Origin: Ostrinia nubilalis
Taxonomy: Eukaryota; Arthropoda; Insecta; Lepidoptera; Crambidae
Assembly (NCBI RefSeq): GCF_963855985.1
Contig: NC_087104.1
Coordinates: 12,276,001-12,340,000 of the forward strand
Reading direction: 5' to 3'
DNA length: 64,000 nucleotides
This document shows positions 21,040-31,897 of the stretch, piece by piece. Below the pieces are notes generated by a model. It saw only the letters and a program-made list of their open reading frames with translations. It did no database searches and was not told the DNA's origin. The position numbers were made by a program, and so were the translations under genes. Within the stretch, counting starts at the first letter, position 1; the number at the start of each line of letters is the position of its first letter.

Positions 21040-22514
21040 AACAATATCATCCTAAATATTAATTAAATATTATTGTCCTCAAACTCAAATAGCATAGCTT
21101 GGAATTATACATCTACATACTTTCACTGAATTCTTCATTCTTCCAACTAAATAAATATTCATAAATATTTGCCAGCCAGAACAAATTGTTAAATCCTGAC
21201 TTTAGTTTAAGTTTCAACCGGCTACATTGTCCCACTTTGCATATTTCAGAACAATAGCTTTGAAGTGACATTTACAGGCCAGTTAAATACGAAATTTCCA
21301 TTTTAGTCTACAAAGAGCCGAGTTCACCAATACAAATAGAATAGAAACTTCAAGAACAATCGCAGGTGAGTTTTGACCAGCGGTTCTCAAAGGTTAAATC
21401 GACCCCTATGGGTTAATGCCCCGCGACCAAATTCCTTCTTGAACTTTGTAATCGTTTTGTGGCCTTTAGTCTATAGGCTAGGTAGCTAAACAGTTTGATT
21501 TTGTAATAAGAATTTACAGTCTAATGTGATGTCAGAAATCTAAAATCTTATCTTCTTCTCGTTCACTCCAATAAAGATTATGTGTTTTCATGCTTGCGAA
21601 TCTCACGTGAGCACTACAAAATCCCACATCGATAAACATTTAGTTATTTGGCAACATTTTTGCTTGCTAAGGGATGTAGGTATTTTAGATTAAAAAAGAA
21701 TTGGAGAAATAGATACCATGAGTTTGGTTTCCATGAGTGCAATTTAACACAAAATGCTCTAAAAGCCCCTAAGCAAATAGATCCCTAGTGAGTGACCTAC
21801 AAGACTGAAAAGTTTGAGAGCCTATGCATTTGCCCAAGGAATTCGAAGACGACAATACGGTTAAACTTCTGAACATTTTCTTATGTCTTGAATTTGAAAT
21901 TACAATGTTGAAAATTTCTAAGAAGGCGTCGGCTTTGCGAGTTTCCCTTACTCCAACACGCCGGTTTTTGTTCAAATAAGAATTTTCTAGAAAATAGTTA
22001 GTCATTTTGAAATCGTCGAGTGTTTGCAGCATAGAAACGATTTTGAATTGCTGATCGTAGAGTTCGTAGAAAGTTACGGAGTACGAGAAAAGTAGGCTAG
22101 GTACTTGATGATTTTATAATATTCTCGTTTAGTGATTTTATTTTTAATGCATCGTAAGTACACAATTACTTTAAGCATTGAGATATTTCGAATTAGCAAC
22201 CTTTTTCACCTGATTGTACAGTCATGGACACAATATCATGTTCTTTTTTTATAATAAAACTTTGTAAGTTGACTTCACGTTTAAAAACCTTCATACTGCT
22301 GGCTGCATATCAGATGTTTACTGAAAATGAGCTTGGTGATGTTTTTTGCTTGCTAATTAGGTAAAATGATTAAGATTAGTTATCTCGTCACCACACATAA
22401 TTATTATGATCATTTGATATTGATAGATTATAATAAGATGTTCAGTACGACACATAGAAAACAAAATATTATCATCACATAATTTGTCCCATCCTATTAA
22501 GAGACTTTCAGTGA
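21040..22514. other. No gene seen
   Basis: About 1.5 kb of AT-rich sequence with only short, motif-free frames. It is one of the few stretches here without an obvious repeat. Confidence 0.4.
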
Positions 22515-22744
22515 TTTGGCCCACATTTAGCTTGGTGTAAGGGCCAAGTCCCTGGTTTGAATTTTTAAATATTTTTTTCTTCCAGTAACTGGTAACAGTA
22601 ACCTTCAATGTTTTATTATTTAAACACCAAATCCACAAATATCTACTCTAGAATCTTAGAGGTGGGCCCAGTCACTGGAAGAAAAGCTATTTAAAAATTT
22701 AAACCAGTGACTTGGCCCGTTGACCAAGCTAAAAGTGGGTCAAA
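22515..22744. mobile_element. TIR MITE, ~57-bp arms
   Basis: The left arm TTGGCCCACATTTAGCTTGG, continuing to AATTTTTAAAT, mirrors the right arm read in reverse (TTGACCCACTTTTAGCTTGG). Total about 230 bp, non-coding. The duplication was not resolved. Confidence 0.7.
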
Positions 22745-22769
22745 TGTCACATTATGTTTATAAAAACAA

Positions 22770-22952
22770 CTAGCGGCCGCCCGCGACTTCGTACGCGTGG
22801 ATCCTGTTTTACCCCCTTTTCCCGAATTTTCTTTGCTATAAACCTCACGGAGCCCGAGACTTTTCCAACGAATGCAAAACCGTGGAAATCGGTTCGTGCG
22901 TTCTGGAGTTATAGCGTCAGGGAGAAAACCCGACTTATTTTTATATAGTAGA
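22770..22952 (-). repeat. Lep1/Helitron-like repeat
   Basis: Starts ACTAGCGGCCGCCCGCGACT and contains ACGCGTGGATCCTGTTTTA and TGGAAATCGGTTCGTGCGTT. Same family as 23268-23432 and 24670-24855. Confidence 0.55.
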
Positions 22953-23267
22953 TAACATATTTTTGCGCCCGACTGTACACGCCCAGGTGGGCAAAGGCTT
23001 AAGAGATTACAGCATTTACGAACAAAGCCTCAGACGCCTTCAGCACTATCGTTAAAGCATCCGTCCCTCTCTTACCCATACCTTATCAAGGTTGCGGGAA
23101 AAAGACGGGTGTATTCCAAGACAAATGTCGTTCGAATCTAAATTGAAGCTTCAGGCATTAGGGTCGCCTCACACGGACCACCGACCACAACCACAAAACG
23201 CTGTCACCGCGGCACCCGGCATATTTTCTGTAGTTACCATGAACGCTATACTACCGCTAAGTATAGT

Positions 23268-23432
23268 GTAGCGGCCGACCGCGACTTCATTTTACCCCCG
23301 GATTTCTACAACCCTACATGAAACCTACATGACAAATTTCAAGTTTGGGTGTGTTACCTATAGTTTTAGAGATTTCGTGATTAATCAGTGAGTAATTTTT
23401 CGCGTTTATTAATAGAAGATTTTATATAGACT
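23268..23432 (-). repeat. Lep1/Helitron-like repeat
   Basis: GTAGCGGCCGACCGCGACTT to TTTTATATAGAC. Nested within the Harbinger-like element. Confidence 0.5.
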
Positions 23433-23572
23433 CGCCGCACACGGTTGATACCGGTGGCTGCCTCACAAATCTACAAATCCTCGCTGCTCGCTTCTTGTAT
23501 TCCGTACTGGTCACTAACGCCGCTACACATCACTCACGCGCCCTCTCCTTCTTACCTCAGTGAACCTGCATG

Positions 23573-23673
23573 GTAGCGTTGCACCACCTAACTTTAACCG
23601 TAACTATACGATAACCGGTCTTTTTTGTAGGGAGTTTGACATATTTTTGTTGTTTGTGTCAAAATTAAAGTAA
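23573..23673. mobile_element. GTTGCACCACC MITE copy 5
   Basis: Left end GCGTTGCACCACCTAACTTT, core CGATAACCGGTCTTTTTTGT. The right end has decayed after AATTAAAGTAACC. Confidence 0.6.
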
Positions 23674-23908
23674 CCCTCGATTCCATCAGAGATGACGTGC
23701 GAGATTGCGTAGCGAGGGATGTGTTTGTAAAGAATCAATAGAATCGCTTCATTTATCGGTGGTGGTGGAAAAGCAACCTAAAAGTAGCAGCCACCGACCG
23801 CAAGTGGCAACCACCGGCCACAAATGGCTGTCGTGCGCTTCAGTAGCTTCTAGCTTCTCGAGGCGGCGTTTGTGGCTGTGGCGTGAAGCCCGTGTGCGAC
23901 GACCCTTA

Positions 23909-25310
23909 CACTTGGTCCGACACGCGGATCCTGTTTCTCTGAGCCAACTTAGAAAACATATTGAAATGTACGTTGGATTTATAAGGCGTTTTAAAGTTTT
24001 ATTCGCTAAAGTCTGCTTTGTGGATCGTCTTCAATAAAATTTATTTTGAGGCGAGGTACAATCGACAGCATACAAAGGTAAAGGGCATTTTATTGAGTTA
24101 TAATAGGAGCTATTTTGCAACAAAAATATATGGGACTGACATAAAAAAGCTTAAATTAATAAATAAAAAAAAAGTTATTTCAAAATAGCACACGTTGAAA
24201 TAAATTAATTAACTTTTTTATTTAAATTTTATTGCTCAAAGCAGCAGCATTCTCTACCAGTTATTGTTACCAGGGGTAATGCAGACATGACTGTAAGACC
24301 CAGCGCACTTCGTACTGCCTAGGTTCATCAGATAAAAAGTTTAAATAAACTATTCACAATCAAACAATGTAATCCTTCCTCTTTATTATATTAAGTGAAC
24401 TACAACGAAAACATATTCAGATCCCTTTGGATACAGAACCCTAAAAATAATACAAATAAGTTTTTGCAGCCCTAACCAACAATCTTGCCCTTACACCCTC
24501 TGTAGTTATCAAAGTGCCTATTTGCAGGCAATATCTTGCGCTAGTTAGGTCCCGCTAACGTTTTATCACCTTTTTATTGCCTTAGAGCATGCATAAAATG
24601 TTAAGCAAGTACCTTGGTTATAGTGAAGGGATAGAGTCGATTGTCGACATCGATACAATTTATGTTACAACTAGCAGCCGCCTGCGACTTCGTACGCGTG
24701 GATACCGTTTTAGCCCCTTAGGGATGGGGTTTCATAAAATATTTTCTTAGCGGATGCCTACGTCATAACATCTACCTGCATGTCAAATTTCAGCCCGATC
24801 CGTCCAGTGGTTTGGGCTGTGCGTTGATAGATCACTATATCAGTCAGTCAGTCACCTTTGAGTTATTTTATTTAGATTTTGATATAACAATACGTCTCAA
24901 GTTAAATACGTGGGTGAGTAAAAAAATCGATAGAGCACCCATTCCAAAATTAAAGTAACGTGCGCAAAGAAGTATCGACTACGTTCGTCTCACTCGCTCA
25001 TATCAAGAGAGAGAGTGAAAATGTTTTAGCACTATCAAAAATTGACGAAGTAATTGACGAAGTAAAATTACGCTATAGACAATCTTAATCAAATCAGACA
25101 GAGTAAACACGCGTTTCAGTTTGTTTAAAAGTCATAAAACTCATTTATTTTTGCAAATAGGGCTCGTTTTGCCCTACGTCGATAGTTCCATACGCGTACG
25201 TTCTATCGCACATAGTGTAACTGCGCCATTACACAAATAAGTTAGTTACATAATCAACAAGACTAAGTGACCTCAATCATACAGTGTCAAGAGTATGCAC
25301 ACAACGCCAC
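23909..25310. other. No gene; Helitron-like repeat inside
   Basis: Mostly AT-rich spacer. A minus-oriented Lep1/Helitron-like repeat (CAGCCGCCTGCGACTTCGTA) occupies about 24670-24855. The rest has no recognisable content. Confidence 0.45.
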
Positions 25311-26573
25311 GCAGCGTCTTTCCGTTCTATACATAGCCAGAACGCAAGGGTGTGAAACTAATCGAGTATAGTTTGGAGATGACTTTTTTTACTAAGCTCC
25401 TCCAAACTATACACGACCAGTACGCATATGCTGCGTACTGCTCGCGTATACTTTGTAGTGACTTAGGTCAATTATCTTACTCCAAAATATACATCGCCAG
25501 TACGCATACGGACTAATCATGTATGTATTGTAATAAGTGCGTGATTACAATTTATACGCGAGTAGTTGCATGGTAGTAATTTTGTCTTATTGACCTCTCT
25601 TTCTATTACATATTAATTCATATCTGCTGCGTGTCTACTTTAAACATTGAATCATCTTTCGACACGTATTCTGCCATAGAAAAGATATTTGTTTTGGGGC
25701 TGATATTTAATTTTCACCAATTCTCGAATAACTCTTAAATTAAGAATTATGTAGGTATGGAAATATTATTATGTCAAAATGATTTTGTTCTTGAGATAAA
25801 AGTTAATAAATAAAATAAATGATAAATAAATATCCTTAGACATTTTACACTGCGCTTCTAGTCCCAAACTAAGCAAAGCTTGTACATAATACTAAGTATT
25901 AAACATACATACTTAAATACTTTTTTTTTGTAAATACATACTTACTATACATAGAAAACACCCAGTCCAATACAAACAAATATGTTCATGCACACAAATG
26001 TTTGTACTGTGCGGGAATCGAACCCGCTCCCTCCGGAATAGTAGTCCGTTTCGATTCACTACACCAAACGGCCGATAATACAAACCTAGCATTTAAAGTC
26101 TCGCATAATGTATTAATAATGCACGTTGAACTTTCTTATCTCACTCTCTCTCATTTTAAATGAATTTATGATTACACTAATAATTGTTACTTAATTTGAA
26201 ATCTACCTAATCAATTTAATTTCAAAAACCACTTACAATAGTGTTAAAAATCTAGATTTATTATAGATTCAGTAAAATAATAATATTTTATGTAATAATA
26301 TCGAATAAATGTAATTTTAAATATAATTCCATATTTTACTAAATCAATATCAACTAAACACACTCTAGTCAAGTGTAAGTGGTGTAGTAGAAACTAATCG
26401 AGTATAGTTTGGATATGACTTTTTTTACTAAGCTCTTCCAAACTATACACGATCAGTACACAAAATTCGTGTATAGTTTGGAGTCACAGATTTACAAACG
26501 GGCACTACAAAATATACACGAGCAGTTTCCTATGGGTGCGTTCTGGCCATGTATAGAACGGAAAGACGCCGCC
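25311..26573. mobile_element. Composite TIR element with repeated subterminal motif
   Basis: Inverted ends GCAGCGTCTTTCCGTTCTAT (25311) and GCGGCGTCTTTCCGTTCTAT (inverted, to 26573) continue into CCAGAACGCA. Inside, AAACTAATCGAGTATAGTTT and CCAAACTATACACGA-type motifs recur near both ends, like transposase binding repeats. A tRNA-derived SINE (25803-26079) is nested in it. Only a 3-bp CAC duplication is visible. No transposase. Confidence 0.65.
25803..26079 (-). mobile_element. tRNA-derived SINE
   Basis: On the minus strand the head has an A box TGGTGTAGTGA (26066-26056) and a B box GGGTTCGATTCCC (26025 downwards), followed by a body with GCTTTGCTTAGTTTGGGACT and a TTTATTTATCATTTATTTT end. 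A and B boxes form an internal RNA polymerase III promoter. It has no protein and relies on a LINE for mobility. The head resembles a tRNA but lacks a complete clover-leaf. Confidence 0.8.
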
Positions 26574-26579
26574 ACGCAA

Positions 26580-27004
26580 TCGCTACAACTAGTGATGTTG
26601 TCGATAAACGCCTACGCAGTGACGTCACTACACCGCATGAAACACAACATGTGCCAGTTAGGCTGAGGCAGACCAAGTGCGCTATATGCTTTACCGTAAC
26701 TCCGTCCAAAATCAACAGAGTCGGACTCATAATAGCCCTAAAGTGTAACCTGGCATTATACAGGAACATAATCCTTAAATTAAACCCTCTAAAGGTTATA
26801 TTCGGCTAGCAGATGTAATGCGGTGGAAGGAAATTTGTCTTAGTGAACACGATAGCTGAGAGGTTAACGGCCTTATACGCAATGCTATGGAAAATTTATG
26901 TTCAATACACACATTGGGGTATTCAAGCTTACTTCATGAGCTGGAGATGAACTAATTTAGTTCATATTTCTTATCAATTAAGTTCATAGTTGCGTATCGC
27001 TTAG
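26580..27004. other. No gene seen
   Basis: Spacer between two transposable elements. The short frames have no motif. Confidence 0.4.
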
Positions 27005-27006
27005 TA

Positions 27007-27156
27007 TAGTCAGCATCAAACAGTTTGTGACACCCAAAGTAGGAAAAAAGTTCACAAAACATCTTTGTTACAATTAAAATAAGGCTAAAATTGGAATACC
27101 AACTTTTTGGCCACTTTGGGTGTCACTTACTAAGTACTCGTGTTTGACGCTGACTG
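27007..27156. mobile_element. 150-bp TA-flanked MITE
   Basis: Left TAGTCAGCATCAAACA and right (inverted) CAGTCAGCGTCAAACA ends, flanked by TA (27005-27006 and 27157-27158). A second inverted block, TGACACCCAAAGT, lies inside. Mariner-type by its TA duplication. Confidence 0.7.
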
Positions 27157-27171
27157 TACGTCTTTTGTGGT

Positions 27172-27245
27172 TGAGTATTGCTTTTTGAATTTCGCTTCCT
27201 CCTTCACCCTGATCATCATTTTCCATGTAAGATGCAGGCCAAGAG
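27172..27245 (+). repeat. Interspersed repeat B, split by the Ty3 element (left part)
   Basis: Homologous to 48163-48256: GTGGTTGAG, CACCCTGATCATCA, then AGGCCAAGAG. The continuation CTTTCTCATTGTGGATAAAA resumes after the second LTR at about 32105. It ends in an A-run, like a SINE or LINE tail. Confidence 0.6.
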
Positions 27246-27453
27246 TGTAATGTATGGGTAGATTCACATATTAAAATTATTGTTCTAGTGGGAGGTAGTC
27301 CTAAGTTTAGTTTTATAACTGTGCCGTGTACCTACTTTTGTATGGTCGTTCATTCTCGAATACAAGCCGCAATAGTAAGACGTGTGTTTCATTGCTCTCC
27401 ATTAGGCTCATCCAGTGCATAGTTAGGTTACCTATATTACCTACATACTCTTC
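27246..27453 (+). repeat. 5' LTR
   Basis: Starts TGTAATGTATGGGTAGATTC and ends ACATACTCTTC. It matches the 3' LTR base for base by eye over 208 bp. It should hold the promoter and polyadenylation signals. Confidence 0.9.
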
Positions 27454-27455
27454 AG

Positions 27456-27470
27456 TGGCGACAGGAACGA
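27456..27470 (+). other. Primer-binding site
   Basis: TGGCGACAGGAACGA begins two bases after the LTR. The TGG start pairs with the CCA end of a tRNA. The tRNA species was not assigned. Confidence 0.7.
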
Positions 27471-27500
27471 TTACAAATCTACGCGTGTGTAATAAAAATC

Positions 27501-30500
27501 ATGGCGATTGGTAAAATAGCTGAGTTTGACTTGCACAAGGACGACTGGAAGTTATACGTGGAACGTCTAGAACAGTATTTTCTCGCAAATAGCATCGCTA
27601 GCAACTTACAAGTGCCGACATTAATTACTGTGATGGGTGCTGAAAGTTATGAATTATTAGTGAATTTGTGTACGCCCGAAAAACCGAAGTCAAAGACATT
27701 TTTAGAACTCACGGAAATTATGACTAAGCATCTGCAACCCAAGCCGAGCATTTTAGCAGAAAGATACAAGTTCAGAAACAGAAAACAGAAGCCTGGTGAA
27801 AGTATTGCAGAATATATGGCGGTTTTGAAAAGAATGTCGAAGACATGTGAGTTTAAGGAAGGGCTACAGGAAAGTTTGAGAGATCAACTCGTATGTGGAA
27901 TAAATAGCGAGGTAATTCGTCAACGATTGTTTGCTGAAAGTGAATTGGACGGAGCAAAGGCGTATACGCTGGCAGTGAGCATGGAGGCGGCCGAGAAGGA
28001 CGCCGCCGTCGTCGATGGTCACGCACGGACATCGGAGGACACGGCCGTCGCTGTGGACTATCAAGCGACAGCGGCACACAGGCGGCCGGGCGTGATGGCT
28101 CAGCGCGGTGGAAGATGGCAAGCGGGGCGCACAGGCGCCCGCGAGCGACGTGAGAACGCAGCGCCGACGCCGGGGCCGGCGGAGCGTGCGCGGTGGCAGC
28201 GGCAGTGTCGGGTGTGCGGCGCCGACCACGAGGCGGCCACGTGCAAATATCTACACTACGTGTGCAGAGTGTGTAATAGAAAGGGACATTTACGGCGCAT
28301 GTGTCCCAACGTAACGGAACAACATCGTGTTGACGTCACCCATCCAGACGGCGAAGAACAGGATGAATTCTCAGGCGATGAAGAGGTAGTATTTGTTGAC
28401 ATTTGTAAATTATTTTCCTCACACTGTAAACCAATTTTTGTACAGTTGAACATTAATGGCAGGGATATTAACATGGAATGCGATACTGGGAGTGCAATAT
28501 CATGTATCAGTAAGGAATGTTACCTTAAACTTTTTAGTGAATTGCCACTTGAGCCTTCCAAGTTAATATTAAGATATTATACCGGCGAGACAGTTAAACC
28601 AGTGGGCTTAGTGCGTCCACTCGTTAAATTTAAGGATAGGAAACAAAAATTAGAATTGTATGTAATTGAAAACGGAAAGACAGTGCTTTTAGGACGGAAT
28701 TGGATGTCAGCATTAAACATACAGTTGCCAGCATTCGAAACTGATGTGTCATTGTTGCATAATAATAATGATGAATTTGACGTGTCGCATTTCAGCTCCA
28801 AGTACTGTGAAGTGTTCGCGGACGGGCTGGGTCGGTTCACGGGCGGCGCGGTGAGCATCGCGCTGCGGCCGGGCGCGCGGCCCGTGTTCCTGCGCGCGCG
28901 CCCGCTGGCCTACGCGCTGCGCGAGCCGGTGGAGCGCGCGCTCGAGCAGATGGTGCGCGACGGTATCCTCACCCCCGTGGAGCGCTCGGACTGGGCGACG
29001 CCGATTGTGCCCGTCGTTAAGAAGGACGGTAACATTAGAATCTGCGCTGATTATAAAATTACACTTAATAAGGTTATAGAAGTTGACCGTTATCCCTTGC
29101 CAAGAATGGAGGATCTATTAGTAAAATTAAAAGGGGGAACACACTTTAGTAAAATTGATCTCAGTCAAGCTTACGCGCAATTTGAACTGGATGAATCTAA
29201 AAGATATACAGTCATAAATACGCATAAAGGCCTTTTCATGTATAATAGATTGATCTACGGATTGTCTTCGAGTCCAGGTATTTTCCAAAGAAGACTCGAA
29301 CAGTTATTTGCTGATTTACCTAATGTGGGGGTATTTTTAGATGACATCATAATCACGGGAGCTACAAAAAAAATCCATATTGCGAATTTACACAAGGTTT
29401 TCGAGCGTTTACAAAATTATGGTTTAAAGGTAAAAAAAGAAAAATGTGTGTTCTTTGCCGATTCCGTTCAATATCTTGGTCACACTATTAGCAAAGAAGG
29501 GATCCAAACTTGCCCAGATAAGGTTCAGGCAATTCTCAAAACGCCCGCACCTAAAACAGTGTCTGAATTACGAGCATTTATAGGCATGGTTATGTACTAC
29601 GGTAGGTTTATAAAGAATCTGAGTACTATCATGGCACCATTATACGGCTTACTAAAGACAGGCGTGGGGTACGACTGGAGCGAGCAGTGCCAGGCGGCGT
29701 TCGCTAAGGTAAAGGCGTCGTTGGCCAGCAGCGAGGTGCTCGCGCACTACTCGGCGGAGCTGCCGCTGGTGCTGACGACGGACGCGAGCGGCGCGGGGCT
29801 GGGCGCGGTGCTGGCGCACGACACGCCGCGCGGCGAGCGCCCGGTGGCCTACGCCTCGCGCTCGCTCACCGCGGCCGAGAAGGCCTACGCGCAGATAGAC
29901 AGGGAGGCGCTGGCCATCATTTATGGCATCCGTAAGTTTCATCAGTACCTTTACGGTCGTAAATTTATTTTAAGGACGGATCACAAGCCTCTCACTTACA
30001 TTTTTGGGGATAAGGTAGGTATACCCGTGATGGCCGCTTCACGATTGCAGCGGTGGGCCGTGATGCTGTCAGGCTACAACTACGATATACAGTATGTTCC
30101 CTCGAGTAAAAACTGTGCAGACGCGTTGTCCAGATTGCCGTGTAAAACAGTGAGAAACCCTAATGAAGAAGACGTTACGTATGTAAATTTTGTTGAGAAC
30201 TTTTTACCAATTACAAGTACTGATGTTAAAAATAAAATTAAAAATGACACAGTATTAAGCAAAGTAGTACTTTATGCGTGCACGGGTTGGCCTCAAGTAT
30301 GTCCGGAGGAAGAATTAAAACAATATTTCATACGACGTAATGAAATTTATGTGGAGTGCGGTTGTATTATGTGGGGCTATCGAATGATTATTCCGTCTTG
30401 TTTAAGACAATGTATTCTTACACAACTACACAGCGCGCACCTAGGCATAGTGAAAACAAAGTCACTTGCGCGGAGTTATGTGTGGTGGCCGAACATAGAC

Positions 30501-31535
30501 CGCGACATTGAGACGCTGTGCAAGCAGTGCGAGACGTGCGCGGCGGAGGCCGACGCGCCCCCGCGCGCCCCCATCCAGCCGTGGGTGTATCATGATCGCC
30601 CGTGGTCGCGAATCCACATTGATTTCCTAGGTCCTTATAAAAATCAAACTTTTCTTGTTTTAGTAGATGCGACTTCAAAGTGGATAGAGATATTTGACAT
30701 GAAACGTACTCAGGCAACGAACGTAATTAGGGCACTTAGGTCTACGTTTGCGAGGTTTGGCCTGCCTATTGAACTAGTATCGGATCAGGGTCCTCCGTTC
30801 ACAAGCGCCGAGTTCAAAGCATTTTTGAAAAATAACGGGATAAAGCAACTTTTCTCACCCGTTTACCATCCCTCTTCAAACGGTGCCGCCGAGAACGCGG
30901 TTAAAATCTGTAAACGCGCCATCAAGAAGGCACATAGGGACGGAATAGATATCGACACAGCGTTACAAACATTTTTGTTAGCCTATAGAAATACGGCGCA
31001 CAGCAGTACCGGTGAGTCACCCGCGATGTTACTACAGCGGCGCGCGCTGCGCACGAGGCTCGACGAGCTGCGGCCGGCGCGCGCGGTCACGGCGCGCGTG
31101 CACGACGCCCAGCGCCGGCAGGCCGACGCGGCGCGAGGGGTGCTGCGCCCCTTCGCCGAGGGGGATCCTGTATGGGCGCGGGAGTATTCAGGTGGGGACA
31201 AGTGGGTAAGGGGCACAGTGACTGCGTTAAGTGATAGTGCTCGTAGATACTCAATAGTTAGGAATGATGGTCAACTTCTTAAAAGACATGTAGATCAGAT
31301 TCGGCGCAGGTCTAGGTTATCGGATGTTACTTGTCCGAGTAGTCAAAATTCGGGGAATGAGGATATCGCTCAGCCCATCTCGGATGAAGGAAAAACTAAT
31401 TTGTCCTTACAAGGAACGAGTACACCTTCAGATACCGAAAGTGACAAAAATTGTCAAGATAACAACAGTGATAACCAAACTGCGTTAACTATTGAACCGC
31501 CCGCACCACCGACACAGCCCGTAAGCAACTATTAA
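27501..31535 (+). CDS. Ty3/Gypsy Gag-Pol polyprotein
   Basis: 1,344 aa from an ATG 32 nt after the PBS, one fused frame. Gag 1-230. Two zinc knuckles 236-268: CRVCGADHEAATC, one residue short of canonical, then canonical CRVCNRKGHLRRMC. Aspartic protease with DTGS at 328 and LLGRNWM. RT with KIDLSQAY (Asp553) and FLDD at 612-615. RNase H with TTDASG (Asp761). Integrase with an HH-CC zinc domain from 977 and D1041, D1095, E1131 (D,D-35-E), then a Pro/Ser/Thr-rich tail. No env. Several segments are extremely GC-rich while neighbours are AT-rich. It would assemble particles, copy the RNA and integrate the cDNA. Confidence 0.95.
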   Translation: MAIGKIAEFDLHKDDWKLYVERLEQYFLANSIASNLQVPTLITVMGAESYELLVNLCTPEKPKSKTFLELTEIMTKHLQPKPSILAERYKFRNRKQKPGESIAEYMAVLKRMSKTCEFKEGLQESLRDQLVCGINSEVIRQRLFAESELDGAKAYTLAVSMEAAEKDAAVVDGHARTSEDTAVAVDYQATAAHRRPGVMAQRGGRWQAGRTGARERRENAAPTPGPAERARWQRQCRVCGADHEAATCKYLHYVCRVCNRKGHLRRMCPNVTEQHRVDVTHPDGEEQDEFSGDEEVVFVDICKLFSSHCKPIFVQLNINGRDINMECDTGSAISCISKECYLKLFSELPLEPSKLILRYYTGETVKPVGLVRPLVKFKDRKQKLELYVIENGKTVLLGRNWMSALNIQLPAFETDVSLLHNNNDEFDVSHFSSKYCEVFADGLGRFTGGAVSIALRPGARPVFLRARPLAYALREPVERALEQMVRDGILTPVERSDWATPIVPVVKKDGNIRICADYKITLNKVIEVDRYPLPRMEDLLVKLKGGTHFSKIDLSQAYAQFELDESKRYTVINTHKGLFMYNRLIYGLSSSPGIFQRRLEQLFADLPNVGVFLDDIIITGATKKIHIANLHKVFERLQNYGLKVKKEKCVFFADSVQYLGHTISKEGIQTCPDKVQAILKTPAPKTVSELRAFIGMVMYYGRFIKNLSTIMAPLYGLLKTGVGYDWSEQCQAAFAKVKASLASSEVLAHYSAELPLVLTTDASGAGLGAVLAHDTPRGERPVAYASRSLTAAEKAYAQIDREALAIIYGIRKFHQYLYGRKFILRTDHKPLTYIFGDKVGIPVMAASRLQRWAVMLSGYNYDIQYVPSSKNCADALSRLPCKTVRNPNEEDVTYVNFVENFLPITSTDVKNKIKNDTVLSKVVLYACTGWPQVCPEEELKQYFIRRNEIYVECGCIMWGYRMIIPSCLRQCILTQLHSAHLGIVKTKSLARSYVWWPNIDRDIETLCKQCETCAAEADAPPRAPIQPWVYHDRPWSRIHIDFLGPYKNQTFLVLVDATSKWIEIFDMKRTQATNVIRALRSTFARFGLPIELVSDQGPPFTSAEFKAFLKNNGIKQLFSPVYHPSSNGAAENAVKICKRAIKKAHRDGIDIDTALQTFLLAYRNTAHSSTGESPAMLLQRRALRTRLDELRPARAVTARVHDAQRRQADAARGVLRPFAEGDPVWAREYSGGDKWVRGTVTALSDSARRYSIVRNDGQLLKRHVDQIRRRSRLSDVTCPSSQNSGNEDIAQPISDEGKTNLSLQGTSTPSDTESDKNCQDNNSDNQTALTIEPPAPPTQPVSNY

Positions 31536-31882
31536 AAAAGAATCAGGAAACCGGTAATACGATTTAAGATCGATAGTTAAATAAATAAATAAATTGTTAA
31601 GTAAATCTGTTATTTTGTAGATCTATAGTTAATTAAGAAAGAAAACAAACTGTTACTAATGTGTAAAATTGTTATAAATAAACTTTCTGTATTTCTATTT
31701 CTAAATAATAATAAAATCTTCTTAATATTATAAATAAACTAGTATTTACATAAATATTAAGTTACATAACTTGATTTTGATTAGTCACCATGTACTAGTA
31801 GACCGACAACATACTAATGTATCGTATCTTCGTATCTACATAAGTATATGTGTGCTTAGTTTTATTTAAGATACGTGTTTAG

Positions 31883-31897
31883 AAATAAGGGTGGAGG
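31883..31897 (+). other. Polypurine tract
   Basis: AAATAAGGGTGGAGG directly abuts the 3' LTR; this is the expected plus-strand primer for reverse transcription. Confidence 0.75.

Larger units (their letters stand above)
23161..23905. mobile_element. Harbinger-like element with nested insertions
   Basis: Ends GGGTCGCCTCACACGG (left) and, inverted, GGGTCGTCGCACACGG (right) lie between TTA trinucleotides (23158-23160 and 23906-23908). The interior holds a Helitron-like repeat (23268-23432) and a GTTGCACC MITE (23573-23673), leaving about 480 bp of original element. No transposase remains. Confidence 0.68.

Noticed and set aside
26011..26072. Possible tRNA gene on the minus strand
   Set aside because: A and B boxes are present but acceptor and anticodon stems do not close, and a SINE body follows.
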